The notes: generated by a model not told the origin, from the letters alone. Numbered from the stretch's first letter, positions 42,657 through 51,769 are shown. The stretch: DNA of 64,000 bases from JBBDIP01 sp050260675 (GCA_050260675.1 JBLNCN010000005.1:248001-312000); one strand, 5' to 3'. Program-made: numbers and translations.

Positions 42657-45600
42657 TCACTCCTTCACCTGCAAGAGCTCAAGTGGTGGTCGGTTGGTGA
42701 CCGAGCGCGCCCCCTGCCACGACCCGACTAGGCAACCCCCTAGATACAGCGCGGCGCACCCCAAGGCTCGGCCACTGAAAGCTGTGGATACCTGGCCGCG
42801 CACGATTGCAAATGACGCCAGGCCGAGCACAAGGCCCAAAACGCACAAGAGCATCTGCTCTCCGCAGAGCGCTGAGCGAACAAGATGTCTCGTCACGCCC
42901 AAGACGCGCATGATGGCGGCCTCTTTGGCGCGCTGGAGCACCATGAGAGCGCCGAGGCCTGCAGCGATCAGCACGGAGACGGCTATGGTCACCGAACGGA
43001 GTATCCTTACGAGCAAGAGGTTCCGCTCCATCGGTTCCACTACTTGTCTCATTTGCTCATCCCAGACTTTCAGGGTCGTGCCGGCGACTTCTCCCTCAGC
43101 AACCCCAAAGATCTCATTCACCTTAGCGCGAAACTCAGGCAACTCCCGGTTTCTCCCGGGATCGATGGCGAATCTGGCAGTGAGATAGTGCAAAGTATCG
43201 GTTTCGAAGGCAGTCAGCGCTGACAAGGGAAGCAGGATGGGCGCCTCGGGACCGGCCGCCGTACCCACACCCGTGTATTGCCCGGCGATCTTGCAGTTCA
43301 TCGAACCTGTTGCGGTGCTGTTCTGCAGCCAGACGCAGTCCCCCAGTCCCAGCCGGAGCTGCCGCATCGTGGCTGCATGCAGCACCACGGGCACCTCGCC
43401 TGCGGCTATCTCATCCTGGGTCCACTCCTTTGAGAACAGGCTCTCATCCCAGCCTGTTGCGTACTCAACCGCGCCGGTGTCGGTCCTGTCGTGCGTCGAT
43501 AAGAAGGCTCGCTTAGGCTGGCTATAACCTACCAACGGAACCTCGGACACCGTGCGGCCGTAGTCCCGTTTGGAAGCAACACCGGATACAAAAGCGCCCA
43601 CCGTCCTCGCCCTTGCCGTCGCCGCAAGGTAGGCGTCCTTGACGAAGCCGGTCTCCAGCACCGCATCGACCTTCTCTGACGGGATGAACCCGCCTCCCCA
43701 GGCGTCGGTCATGAGCCTGGGATCGATCCTCACGATCTCGGCCTCTACTTCCGTCACACGGTAGAGTTCGTCGAGGTTGCCTTCGTTGCGCTCCATGGAC
43801 CAACTGAGCCACCCCAGGGCCAAGGTAAACCCCAACGCTACCACTACGGTCAGCGCAGACTTCTGGGGCGCGCGGAGGAGGTGCTTAAAGATGTATCTAG
43901 AGGACATGGCGCGACCTGGATCCTTGGAGACTCGGGCTTCACCGGCTGGATGGACAATGGCGCCCTGCCGTGCGAAGGACCTTTCAGCCTCGCTCTCTCC
44001 TCTGCTCTCCGTGGCGCCGTCGGCAGCCGGTTTCCTCTTGCGGACTGCCCGTGACTCGGCTCCCTGAAGGAGGGCCAACACTGGTCGCCTGGACATGACC
44101 AACGCCCCTGCGACGGTGAAAGAGAGCAGCACGGCGAGGGCAACAGCGCAGAGACCCGCGAGCCACACAGGCGAGACGTTGGCCGCAGGGCCCGCGCCCT
44201 TCGGCCCCTGGAGCGAAGCCAGTGTTTTGACAGCCTTTCTTAGGGCGTAACCCCAGGAAAGGGCTCCGCCCTCCGCGACCCCTATCACTCCAATCACAGA
44301 CATGCACCAGACCAGCTGCCGTATGCCCTCGGCTCTTGGTACCCCCAGCGAACGGAGGATGGCGAAGTCTCGCTTCCGCTGCCATAAGTAGAGAAAGGAG
44401 GCCAGGGCCATGGTCGGGACTAGTATCGCCGAGAATACCCTGGCTGTGGTGGCGAGAGATCGCTTCAGCGGAATGGCTGCCGCCTGGAAGTTGTGCCAGC
44501 CGGTTTCCACAAAGCGAACCTCAATCCCCAGGTCCTCCAATGCCTGCCGGTTCTCGGCCAGAAAATCGTCTTCATGATCCGGCGAGTCTAGAACGAAACT
44601 GTACAGGCTAAGGTCGGTATGCTCTCGGGGACAATATCCCTGCGGCATGCATGAGTCCGGGATGTACATTTCGGTGCTGAAGAAGGAGGACTGCATGTCC
44701 CAGAGGATGTTGTACAGCCCCACGATCTCGAATTCCTTAGTACACGTCCTGTAGTCCTGCCATGCGTTCGAGTCCTCACCTTGAATTATGTAGCCTGGAT
44801 GCACGACCGCTACGCGGGACAGAGAGTCCCCGTAGTGGCCAGCCGTGAACCATACCCTCCGCTCTGTCATTTCGCGAAGCTTCAGTGTGATTTTGTCGCC
44901 CGCCGAGAGGCCCCGCCGCACGGCGAAGTCGTTGTGCACCACACACACCCGGCGGCCTTCTGCGTTGTCCTCCGCGTCTAGCCAGCGGCCTTTTATGAGG
45001 TAGAGCCACCTCGAGGATTCCTGGGCGTCCGGCATGGCACTCATGTCCGCCGTGCCGTAGACCGACATGGTGTGCTGGTTTTCCCTTATGACCGCGAGCT
45101 CATCCGTCAGCCCGGTCAAGCTTGGGTCCGTGAAGTCTACAGAGGCACCCGGCTCTACCTTATTGAACCAGGTCCCGCCAGCGATCAGGGGCTGTATTGT
45201 GAGGACGTCCGCATAGTCATCCAGACCTGCGCGTGTGGAAAACCGTCGACGAAGAGGCTCAATGCGCCCTCTCACCATATAACGCTCGCCTATCTCAAAC
45301 GAATCGTAGATCTTCTCGAGTTCGCTTTCTCCAGGGATATATCCGAGAACCCGGTCCGAGAATCCTGTATCGTCGGGGAAGAATCCGAGCGTTACCTCGC
45401 CGTCCTCCGGGAAGTACTCGGGATAACCAGCTACAACCGTATCGACCGCGAAGTTGAACTGATACTCCTCAGAACGCCCTCTTTTCTCAGGCAGGTGGGC
45501 TTTGGAGAGGAGCTTCCCGTAGAACAACACGTCGGAACAACGCATAGAGCCGGACCAGCCGTCCACGTCCGAATTGTAGATACCTTGAAGCACCCCGGCA

Positions 45601-45869
45601 CAATACCTGCGCCGGTCCTCGAAAGCCACATACGGGCTGTTTGAGACCAGCTCAACCGCTTGACTGACTCTTCGGTCGTCCGCTGTAATCCCCTCAAGAC
45701 TGCCAATGGAACGGTAGTACCCTGCGAGCCGGTCCGTCTCCCTGATGACCACCAAGTACTCGACCGCTCGCGAGACAAACGCGAACGATATGGCCCCAAC
45801 CAAGAGCACCAAGACCAGCGTCCGGATGGGCTGGCGCGCGGAGGACTTCAGGCATACGTTCCTTCTCAC
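42657..45869 (-). CDS. Large FtsX-like ABC permease with two permease modules
   Basis: A very long (1,070-residue) permease. One helix near the N-terminus is followed by an extracytoplasmic domain of about 450 residues, then FtsX-type helices, a cytoplasmic Arg/Glu-rich linker, a second extracytoplasmic domain and three final helices near residues 955-1060 (MRVLGVTRHLVRSALCGEQ is FtsX-like). The GTG at 45869 has AGGAG about 10 bases upstream and starts just before a basic segment; TTG 45923 has no site. Works with the ATPase downstream. Confidence 0.8.
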   Translation of the reverse strand: MRRNVCLKSSARQPIRTLVLVLLVGAISFAFVSRAVEYLVVIRETDRLAGYYRSIGSLEGITADDRRVSQAVELVSNSPYVAFEDRRRYCAGVLQGIYNSDVDGWSGSMRCSDVLFYGKLLSKAHLPEKRGRSEEYQFNFAVDTVVAGYPEYFPEDGEVTLGFFPDDTGFSDRVLGYIPGESELEKIYDSFEIGERYMVRGRIEPLRRRFSTRAGLDDYADVLTIQPLIAGGTWFNKVEPGASVDFTDPSLTGLTDELAVIRENQHTMSVYGTADMSAMPDAQESSRWLYLIKGRWLDAEDNAEGRRVCVVHNDFAVRRGLSAGDKITLKLREMTERRVWFTAGHYGDSLSRVAVVHPGYIIQGEDSNAWQDYRTCTKEFEIVGLYNILWDMQSSFFSTEMYIPDSCMPQGYCPREHTDLSLYSFVLDSPDHEDDFLAENRQALEDLGIEVRFVETGWHNFQAAAIPLKRSLATTARVFSAILVPTMALASFLYLWQRKRDFAILRSLGVPRAEGIRQLVWCMSVIGVIGVAEGGALSWGYALRKAVKTLASLQGPKGAGPAANVSPVWLAGLCAVALAVLLSFTVAGALVMSRRPVLALLQGAESRAVRKRKPAADGATESRGESEAERSFARQGAIVHPAGEARVSKDPGRAMSSRYIFKHLLRAPQKSALTVVVALGFTLALGWLSWSMERNEGNLDELYRVTEVEAEIVRIDPRLMTDAWGGGFIPSEKVDAVLETGFVKDAYLAATARARTVGAFVSGVASKRDYGRTVSEVPLVGYSQPKRAFLSTHDRTDTGAVEYATGWDESLFSKEWTQDEIAAGEVPVVLHAATMRQLRLGLGDCVWLQNSTATGSMNCKIAGQYTGVGTAAGPEAPILLPLSALTAFETDTLHYLTARFAIDPGRNRELPEFRAKVNEIFGVAEGEVAGTTLKVWDEQMRQVVEPMERNLLLVRILRSVTIAVSVLIAAGLGALMVLQRAKEAAIMRVLGVTRHLVRSALCGEQMLLCVLGLVLGLASFAIVRGQVSTAFSGRALGCAALYLGGCLVGSWQGARSVTNRPPLELLQVKE

Positions 45870-46061
45870 CGGCGCACCGCTCCTGTTCAATCTGGAGTTC
45901 CTGATCTCGGGAGTAGTGGGCAACCTGGAAATCTACGTCACGTTGTCGTATTCGGTGCTGTAACCGCTCTCACCTTCGTAGTACGAATTGCCTGTGATTT
46001 TCAAGCCTTCCGCCATTGTGGGAGACGCGAGGAAGTGTCGTCATCAGCGGTCTGAGTGTCA

Positions 46062-46631
46062 TCATGTCCGCCGAGCACTCGCAGAGTGCTTCGGTATCCT
46101 TACAGCGGAGGTCACCGGAGGTTGTGTATCGTTGAACAGTATGACGTCCGACGGCGGTGTATCTCCGGACCAGGAATCCGAATACTCGACTGATAGGGTC
46201 ACTGGTTCGCCGAATGCGGAGTGGATGGTCTTTTCTGCGGTTCCGACCATATTGGAGTTCAGATAGCTGTATTGCACTGTAATAACCGCCGGAGCAGTAA
46301 TCGTTACAATCACCTGGTAGGAGCCTTCTTTTGGGTGCTTGATGAGCACGAACTCCATGTAGCTCCCATCAGCGCCGTAGTAGTATGCGTCGTCGCTGCT
46401 GAAGTCGTTGGCTACGCCATAGCCGATTGTCCTGCCGGAGGGGTCTGTGAGTGGGATTCGGGCGGGTCCGCCTGTTCCGATGAAGAAGTAGGTCGCGTCA
46501 GGTTCACCGGTGCCGGCCATACCCGGGATTGTGGCAGCACCTGGCGCCGCCGCAGCTCTCGGAACCAAGACCGAGACGGATATCGAAAACAGGACTGCAA
46601 GGACAGTCAAAATTACGAGGATTCGTTTCAT
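46062..46631 (-). CDS. Unknown secreted protein
   Basis: A 189-residue protein with a clear signal peptide (MKRILVILTVLAVLFSISVSV, cleavage near AAA). The mature part is beta-rich and Tyr/Ser/Asp-rich, with DDAYYYGADGSYMEFVLIKHP and VITVQYSYLNSN, like a small beta-sandwich domain that might bind a ligand or metal. It lies upstream of the ABC permease on the same strand, about 190 bases away. No family recognised. Confidence 0.7.
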   Translation of the reverse strand: MKRILVILTVLAVLFSISVSVLVPRAAAAPGAATIPGMAGTGEPDATYFFIGTGGPARIPLTDPSGRTIGYGVANDFSSDDAYYYGADGSYMEFVLIKHPKEGSYQVIVTITAPAVITVQYSYLNSNMVGTAEKTIHSAFGEPVTLSVEYSDSWSGDTPPSDVILFNDTQPPVTSAVRIPKHSASARRT

Positions 46632-46830
46632 CAGAGATTCCCCTTCCGACGCTCGACCGATCCGCTCAGCGATGCCTCGACATGCCGAACTGGATCTTTG
46701 GGTTGACGGATTGCCAGCGCTATTCGTGACCCAATCGAGAGACCTTAGTGGAATAATCGGATACGGCGGCTCTGGGAAAGGGGCCTGACGAGCCTACGAA
46801 GAAACTACCTCCAATGGAGGCGACACTGTA

Positions 46831-47325
46831 TTGCTCCCCGACACCCACCGGAGGGTTCTTGAGCAGGTGCTTACCGCTCTGCAGGGAACGGACGTCGCTT
46901 GGGCGCTGACTGGCAGCACGAGTTTCGCCTTGCAGGGAGTTAACGTCCTTCCGAACGACATTGACATCCAGACGGACGAGAAAGCGGCCTATGTCATAGA
47001 AGGGCTTCTGGCCCGCATCCCTGACAGCAGAATTGTACGGCCTGTCAGATACAGTGAGTCCCCTTCGATTCGCTCACACTTCGGCGAAATGCAGATTGAG
47101 GGCCACAAGGTCGAGATCATGGGCGCACTGCAGAAGCGCTTGGCCAGCGGCGATTGGGAGCAGCCCGTTGACGTGGCTCAGCTCCGTGTATTCGTCGAGT
47201 GGGACCCCTTTCTCGTACCTGTGCTTCCGTTAGAGTATGAACGTCAGGCTTACCTATTGCTTGGCCGAGAGGATAGGGCTGAACTGCTGGCAGCCTTCCT
47301 GAAGCAGAGGTGTACGGAGGGTTGA
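46831..47325 (+). CDS. Nucleotidyltransferase-fold protein
   Basis: The GSTSFALQGVNVLPNDIDIQTD segment gives the GS-x(n)-DxD signature of pol-beta-type nucleotidyltransferases, resembling aminoglycoside or lincosamide adenylyltransferases and MNT-type proteins. A third acidic residue (GHKVEIMG) is in place. The TTG start has a GGAGG 10 bases upstream that can pair with CCTCC just before it. The stop overlaps the start of the next gene. Substrate unknown. Confidence 0.75.
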   Translation: MLPDTHRRVLEQVLTALQGTDVAWALTGSTSFALQGVNVLPNDIDIQTDEKAAYVIEGLLARIPDSRIVRPVRYSESPSIRSHFGEMQIEGHKVEIMGALQKRLASGDWEQPVDVAQLRVFVEWDPFLVPVLPLEYERQAYLLLGREDRAELLAAFLKQRCTEG

Positions 47326-47630
47326 TGCCTATGTGGCTATCGGCTGTGGTCCTCTCGATCGCGGGTACACTAATCTGCGGTGCTTTGAACTACTGCATCC
47401 GTCGAGCCCAACTTGATAGGACTCCTGTAGAACCGCTGCCTTGCGACACCTATGTGGATGTCCTCGGAGCAAGGATCCATCTTGTAGTCAGAGGTTGCCA
47501 CATATCGCTGCTGTTCACATCCCGACGGCTGGTTCGAAGCCAACTGATGCAAGTAGAGTCGGGACACCTTCCGCACGAGGAAGAGCCGGAGAGGTTCAAC
47601 CGCGAGGCGGTGGAGTTCCTGGGCATGTGA
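47325..47630 (+). CDS. Small membrane-anchored protein coupled to the nucleotidyltransferase
   Basis: The ATG shares a base with the upstream TGA (TGATG), so translation is coupled. About 101 residues: one N-terminal helix (residues 3-22) followed by a cytoplasmic or extracytoplasmic domain ending EPERFNREAVEFLGM. No family recognised. GGAGGG lies 5 bases before the ATG. Confidence 0.6.
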   Translation: MPMWLSAVVLSIAGTLICGALNYCIRRAQLDRTPVEPLPCDTYVDVLGARIHLVVRGCHISLLFTSRRLVRSQLMQVESGHLPHEEEPERFNREAVEFLGM

Positions 47631-47676
47631 GTTCGGCGACGCTGCTCAACCACATTTTTGCAAACACCGTCACTTG

Positions 47677-47730
47677 TTGCCGACAGGATACCCTAGTCGT
47701 ACAATATCCCCATGGGGGGGATGGGGATAT
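47677..47730 (+). promoter_or_regulatory. csoR promoter and operator
   Basis: Promoter TTGCCG (47677-47682), 17 bases, TACAAT (47700-47705). A perfect 10-base inverted repeat, ATATCCCCAT (47704-47713) and ATGGGGATAT (47721-47730), flanks seven Gs, like known CsoR operators. It overlaps the -10, the expected start of transcription near 47712 and the first bases of csoR. Confidence 0.75.
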
Positions 47731-47980
47731 GCACAAAAAGAGCGACGAGGTCGTCGCCCGGCTTTCTAGAATTGAGGGGCATGTCCGCGGGCTGGCTCGC
47801 ATGGTCACTGACAACCGGGACTGCGACGAGGTTATCCACCAGATAGGGGCGGTAAAGGCGGCACTCAATCAAGTGGCACTAATTGTCTTGGAAGACCACC
47901 TGGAAAACTGCCTGTCAGACCACTCTCCTCAGCCAACGGAAGTACAGAAACTCAAAGATGCCATCGGCAAGTTGGTCTAG
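47729..47980 (+). CDS. csoR: Copper-sensing repressor CsoR
   Basis: An 83-residue all-helical regulator of the CsoR/RcnR family (RLSRIEGHVRGLARMV). The Cu(I) ligands C32, H57 and C61 have the exact 25- and 4-residue spacing of CsoR. The ATG is inside the operator dyad, and GGGGGGGATGGGG is the ribosome site. It precedes a heavy-metal ATPase gene by 33 bases and would repress both until copper binds. Confidence 0.92.
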   Translation: MHKKSDEVVARLSRIEGHVRGLARMVTDNRDCDEVIHQIGAVKAALNQVALIVLEDHLENCLSDHSPQPTEVQKLKDAIGKLV

Positions 47981-48013
47981 CTCCCCACACACGACGAAAA
48001 CACAGGAGGGCTT

Positions 48014-49885
48014 ATGTCGGACTTTCTTAGGAAGAACCGTGATATCGTCTGGACCGCAGTATCAGGCGTATGCCTAGCCCTTAGTTGGATTCCCAGCCTG
48101 AAGGCTGCGCTCGGCTTTGACCCTGCGTGGGGGGCCATCCTCATCAGCGGAATCCCCCTCCTGCGCATGGCCACAGTGGGGCTCTTCACCAGATTCGACG
48201 TGACCGCGGGAGTGCTTGTCAGCATTGCGCTCGTAGCCGCAACAGCTATCGGTGAGTACTTCGCCGCAGGCGAAGTTGCCTTCATCATGGCCATCGGCGA
48301 GATACTCGAAAACCGCACCGTTCAGAAAGCGCGTAGTGCCGTCAACAGTCTAATGAGACTGGCTCCCCCCTCTGCCCGCGTGCGCCGCAACGGCCGAGAG
48401 GAGGATGTCCCAGCCGAGTTCGTCGCGCCCGGCGATGAAGTGGTTGTGAGGGCCGGCGAGAATATCCCCGTAGATGGCATCATTGCCGAGGGCAAGACGC
48501 TAGTGAACCAAGCCAGCCTTACCGGAGAGTCCATGCCGGTCTCGAAGGAACTTGGGTCCGAGGTGCTGGCGGGTACGCTCAATCTCTCTGGGCTCATTGT
48601 CGTCAAGGCTGCAAAGACGGGGCGCGACACTATCCTCGCAAGGATCACACGGCTCATGGAAGAGGCGGAGAAGAGCAAGGCCCCAATAGTAAGGACCGCC
48701 GACCGGTGGGCGCGTTGGCTAGTGCCTGCAAGTCTACTTACTGCCTTGGGCGTGTGGGCAGTGACCGGTGACATCACTCGCGCTGTGACGATCCTCGTAG
48801 TCTTCTGCCCTTGCGCGCTGGTGCTGGCAACGCCGACGGCCATCATGGCCGGAATAGGGCAAGCCGCCAAATCGGGCGTACTGATCAAGGACGGAGCCTC
48901 AGCCGAAGCCCTCGGTAAGGTGGACACAGTCGTGTTCGACAAGACCGGGACCCTCACCGCGGGCGCTCCCAGCGTTACGTCGATAATCCCCGTGGAGTCA
49001 GACACCGAGGGCCAAGTGCTGGCGCTCGCGGCTTCCCTTGAGCAGACCTCTAACCACCCACTTGCGGACGCCGTTGTGCGGGCCGCTCAGGCAAGACAGG
49101 TGCCTCTCGCCCAGGTCCAGGACGTCTCCGAGACACCAGGCCAAGGCATTCATGCAAGAGTCGACGGGCTTGATAGCCTTGTGGGCAGCAGGGCTTTCCT
49201 TGAGAAAGCGTCTGTGTCCGTAGCCCCGTCTCTCGTCGATGTCGCTCGACAACACGAGTCGCTCGGCCAGTCCGCAGTCTTTGTTGCTCTTGACGGAAGG
49301 GCCCTCGGGGCAATCTTTATCGCGGATCAGGTGCGCGAGGGCGCACGAGATGCCGTTGCTCGGCTCAGTATGGTTGGAATCCGGCAAGTCACAATGCTGA
49401 CCGGCGACAACGCCGAGGCTGCCGCAGCTATCGCTTCCGCTGTTGGGATCACTGACTTCCGGCACAGTCTGTTGCCGCAGGACAAACTTAGCGAAATAGC
49501 CAAGCTCGGTGGCGAAGGACGCTTGGTCGCCATGGTCGGCGACGGCATCAACGATGCCCCCGCGCTGGCGAAGGCGGATGTCGGCATCGCCATGGGCCTG
49601 ACAGGAAGCGGAATCGCCCTGGAAACGGCCGATGTCGTGCTTATGGCCGATAACCTAGGCAAGATTGAAGAGTCGCTTACGTTGGGCCGCAGAATGCTGA
49701 AGGTCATTACTCAGAACCTGTGGCTGTCCGCACTCATCAACGCTGCTGCCATCGTGCTCGCGAGCAACGGATGGATGGGGCCCGTCATAGGGGCTCTCTG
49801 GCACAATGCCGGGTCAGTCCTTGTGGTGGCGAACTCCGCCATGCTGATGAGTTCGCGTCCCAACCGCACTTCGCGGCGCACATAA
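48014..49885 (+). CDS. P1B-type heavy-metal ATPase
   Basis: Heavy-metal pump with no N-terminal HMA domain. Motifs: metal-site CPC in VFCPCALVLATP, LTGES, the phosphorylated DKTGTLTAG, SNHPLADA and GDGINDAPALAKADVGIAMG. The final helix reads LWHNAGSVLVVANSAMLMSS, with Asn where Zn/Cd pumps have Asp. The csoR context argues for copper, but the helix-8 signature is not the standard CopA one, so the metal is not settled. Confidence 0.88.
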   Translation: MSDFLRKNRDIVWTAVSGVCLALSWIPSLKAALGFDPAWGAILISGIPLLRMATVGLFTRFDVTAGVLVSIALVAATAIGEYFAAGEVAFIMAIGEILENRTVQKARSAVNSLMRLAPPSARVRRNGREEDVPAEFVAPGDEVVVRAGENIPVDGIIAEGKTLVNQASLTGESMPVSKELGSEVLAGTLNLSGLIVVKAAKTGRDTILARITRLMEEAEKSKAPIVRTADRWARWLVPASLLTALGVWAVTGDITRAVTILVVFCPCALVLATPTAIMAGIGQAAKSGVLIKDGASAEALGKVDTVVFDKTGTLTAGAPSVTSIIPVESDTEGQVLALAASLEQTSNHPLADAVVRAAQARQVPLAQVQDVSETPGQGIHARVDGLDSLVGSRAFLEKASVSVAPSLVDVARQHESLGQSAVFVALDGRALGAIFIADQVREGARDAVARLSMVGIRQVTMLTGDNAEAAAAIASAVGITDFRHSLLPQDKLSEIAKLGGEGRLVAMVGDGINDAPALAKADVGIAMGLTGSGIALETADVVLMADNLGKIEESLTLGRRMLKVITQNLWLSALINAAAIVLASNGWMGPVIGALWHNAGSVLVVANSAMLMSSRPNRTSRRT

Positions 49886-49909
49886 CCTTCGCCTGACCTC
49901 GGTTATCAC

Positions 49910-49937
49910 CGGCGCCCGGGGCATTGTCCGGGCGCCG
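49910..49937 (+). terminator. Terminator-like hairpin after the metal ATPase
   Basis: Perfect 10-base stem CGGCGCCCGG / CCGGGCGCCG with an 8-base loop, 25 bases after the stop; the following TCCATTATCT is only weakly T-rich. Confidence 0.5.
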
Positions 49938-50150
49938 TCCATTATCTCCTCGAGGCAGATAAGCCCCTTCCAGCGCCTCCATGGCTATGCAAGCTGTCCT
50001 GATCAAGCTCTCAAGTGGAGATCTGACGCACGGCTGCTACAAAGCTGCCTATACTACGCTAGGTAGTAACATGCCTCTTAGCCTGTCGGCTAGCACAGAG
50101 CAACTGAGCATACCGTCCCGTCTGTCTAGACGCTGACCTGGGGACAAGGT

Positions 50151-50178
50151 ACGCCCTCCCCAGGCGCGGGGAGGGCGT
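50151..50178 (-). terminator. Terminator-like hairpin after copZ
   Basis: Perfect 11-base stem ACGCCCTCCCC / GGGGAGGGCGT with a 6-base loop, about 30 bases past the copZ stop; the minus-strand continuation ACCTTGTCCC is not a T run. Confidence 0.5.
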
Positions 50179-50207
50179 GTCGGAGGTTTCCCAAAACGGA
50201 GCGGGCT

Positions 50208-50432
50208 TTAGCAGCAAGCCTCAGTGGCGCTGACTACTTGATATCCAGCGTCGCTCACTGCTTTTTCCAACATCGGCACCGAGATCTTGGCCGGGTCAAA
50301 CGTCACTCTCGCAGAGCCCGTCTTGGCACTTACGGTGCTTTCTGCGACGCCGATCTTCCTCAGGGATTCGGCGACACGCTTCTCGCAGTGACTACAGCTC
50401 ATGCCGTTGATCTTGAGATTCATGGTCATCAT
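50208..50432 (-). CDS. copZ: CopZ-like copper chaperone (HMA domain)
   Basis: A single heavy-metal-associated domain with GMSCSHC (C13, C16) and a C-terminal ACC that could add ligands. It would carry Cu(I) to the nearby ATPase or to CsoR. ATG 50432 is preferred over ATG 50453 because the family N-terminus starts near MNLKINGM and GGGGAG lies about 11 bases before it. Confidence 0.88.
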   Translation of the reverse strand: MMTMNLKINGMSCSHCEKRVAESLRKIGVAESTVSAKTGSARVTFDPAKISVPMLEKAVSDAGYQVVSATEACC

Positions 50433-50469
50433 GATGTCTCTTGCTCCCCTCATCCATTGAGTGTGTACC

Positions 50470-51285
50470 TTACGCGAGCGGGACTGCGCTAACTACCTTA
50501 TCGACAATGTCAATGACTCCAGGATGCCGGTACTCTTCGATCCCCCCCTCGTCTGCCAGCGTACTGAGGTCCGGGTCCATCGGCAGTTCCCCAAGCAGAT
50601 CCAAACCGAGTCCCCTGGCTATGTTCTCCGCCCTGACTGGCCCAAACGGCTCGATCTTCTCCCCACACCTGGGACAAGTCAGCCAAGACATGTTCACAAC
50701 GAGCCCAACTACTGGAACGTCAAGCATAGCAGCCATGTTCACTGCCTTCTTCACGACCATGGCAGAAAGCTCCTGGGGGGTCGAGACAATGACAATGCCG
50801 TCCACAGGGATGGACTGAAGCACGGTCAGCGGAGCATCTCCGGTACCTGGAGGGAGGTCCAGCACCATGTAGTCTACGTCTCCCCACACAACGTCACTCC
50901 AGAACTGCTTCACAGCTCCGCCAATGAGCGGACCCCTCCAGATCACAGGGTCGTCCTCGCGTTCAAGTAGGAGACTGATAGACATAACCCGGATGCCGGA
51001 GCTGCTGGTCTCGGGTACGAGTCTGGACTCCAGGACGGTTGGGCTGCCGCCGTGAAGACCAAAGAGTCTCGGGATGCTTGGACCCGTGATGTCAGCGTCA
51101 AGGATTGCCACGGAGCGGGATCGCCTATGCAGTTCCGAAGCGATAAGCGCGGTAACGGAGGACTTACCCACTCCTCCCTTCCCACTCATGACTGCAATGA
51201 CTCGCTTGATGTTGCTGTTTTCGGGCTGCCCCAGTTTCTCCAGACCCGGGACCACCTTGGCACTCTCATTCTCTTCCTTTGACAC
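50470..51285 (-). CDS. Mrp/NBP35-family P-loop ATPase
   Basis: A scaffold or carrier protein for iron-sulfur clusters. The deviant Walker A is SGKGGVGKSS, followed by ILDADITGPSIP and DYMVLDLPPGTGDAPLT; CPRC (in SWLTCPRCGEKI) is the cluster-binding pair. The GTG at 51285 follows GAGGAGAT and is preferred to the longer frame from 51366. The position between copper genes and a hydrogenase-like Fe-S protein suggests cluster delivery. Confidence 0.9.
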   Translation of the reverse strand: MSKEENESAKVVPGLEKLGQPENSNIKRVIAVMSGKGGVGKSSVTALIASELHRRSRSVAILDADITGPSIPRLFGLHGGSPTVLESRLVPETSSSGIRVMSISLLLEREDDPVIWRGPLIGGAVKQFWSDVVWGDVDYMVLDLPPGTGDAPLTVLQSIPVDGIVIVSTPQELSAMVVKKAVNMAAMLDVPVVGLVVNMSWLTCPRCGEKIEPFGPVRAENIARGLGLDLLGELPMDPDLSTLADEGGIEEYRHPGVIDIVDKVVSAVPLA

Positions 51286-51572
51286 TAGATCATCTCCTCG
51301 GGGGCCACGTCTCGTCGTCTTTTGCCGTTCACTGAGCCTTGGTCGTAAGATGCCCCACCTCCTCATAGCTGAAGTCTTGACGACACCTGCACTGGCTCAC
51401 TGCCTTCCCTCCTGTCGCAGAGTCGCCTAGGTTCAGTCGTACTACTGTCTGTAGTATGTCCCCGTGGCGAGTCCCCGTCAATTAACGAGAAGCTAACAAC
51501 GCATCTGGTCCCACCTGGGTATAGGGCGCAAGGGTACAGGAAACCGTTAGACTCGAAAGGAGGTCTGACCCA

Positions 51573-51635
51573 ATGCCGACCGTCGTAGATACAAACACCG
51601 CGAGATACCAGTCCTGCGCCCCCTCCACCCGTTGA
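51573..51635 (+). CDS. Possible 20-residue peptide or gene remnant
   Basis: ATG preceded by a consensus AAAGGAGGT seven bases upstream; the frame encodes MPTVVDTNTARYQSCAPSTR and stops. It may be a leader peptide or the broken start of a lost gene. Confidence 0.3.
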   Translation: MPTVVDTNTARYQSCAPSTR

Positions 51636-51740
51636 ACTATCTCCTCATCTTTCTCATTAGCACCGCTGGCTTGGCATGCGGGGGTAGCCGCCGCGCGAGC
51701 GCTACCGCGGATGTCCTGGCGTGTAAAACCGCACACCTAC

Positions 51741-51769
51741 TACACAGCGTAGTTGCTATGCGGTACAAT
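51741..51769 (+). promoter_or_regulatory. Promoter-like element before the Cys-Cys protein
   Basis: TACACA (51741-51746), 17 bases, TACAAT (51764-51769), about 95 bases before the start codon at 51865. Confidence 0.4.

Larger units (their letters stand above)
49886..50207. other. Gene-free stretch between the metal ATPase and copZ
   Basis: About 320 bases between convergent genes. Two terminator-like hairpins flank it (49910-49937 and 50151-50178). Between them I see only a small TAGCC/GGCTA hairpin near 50077-50090 and no coding signal. Confidence 0.5.
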
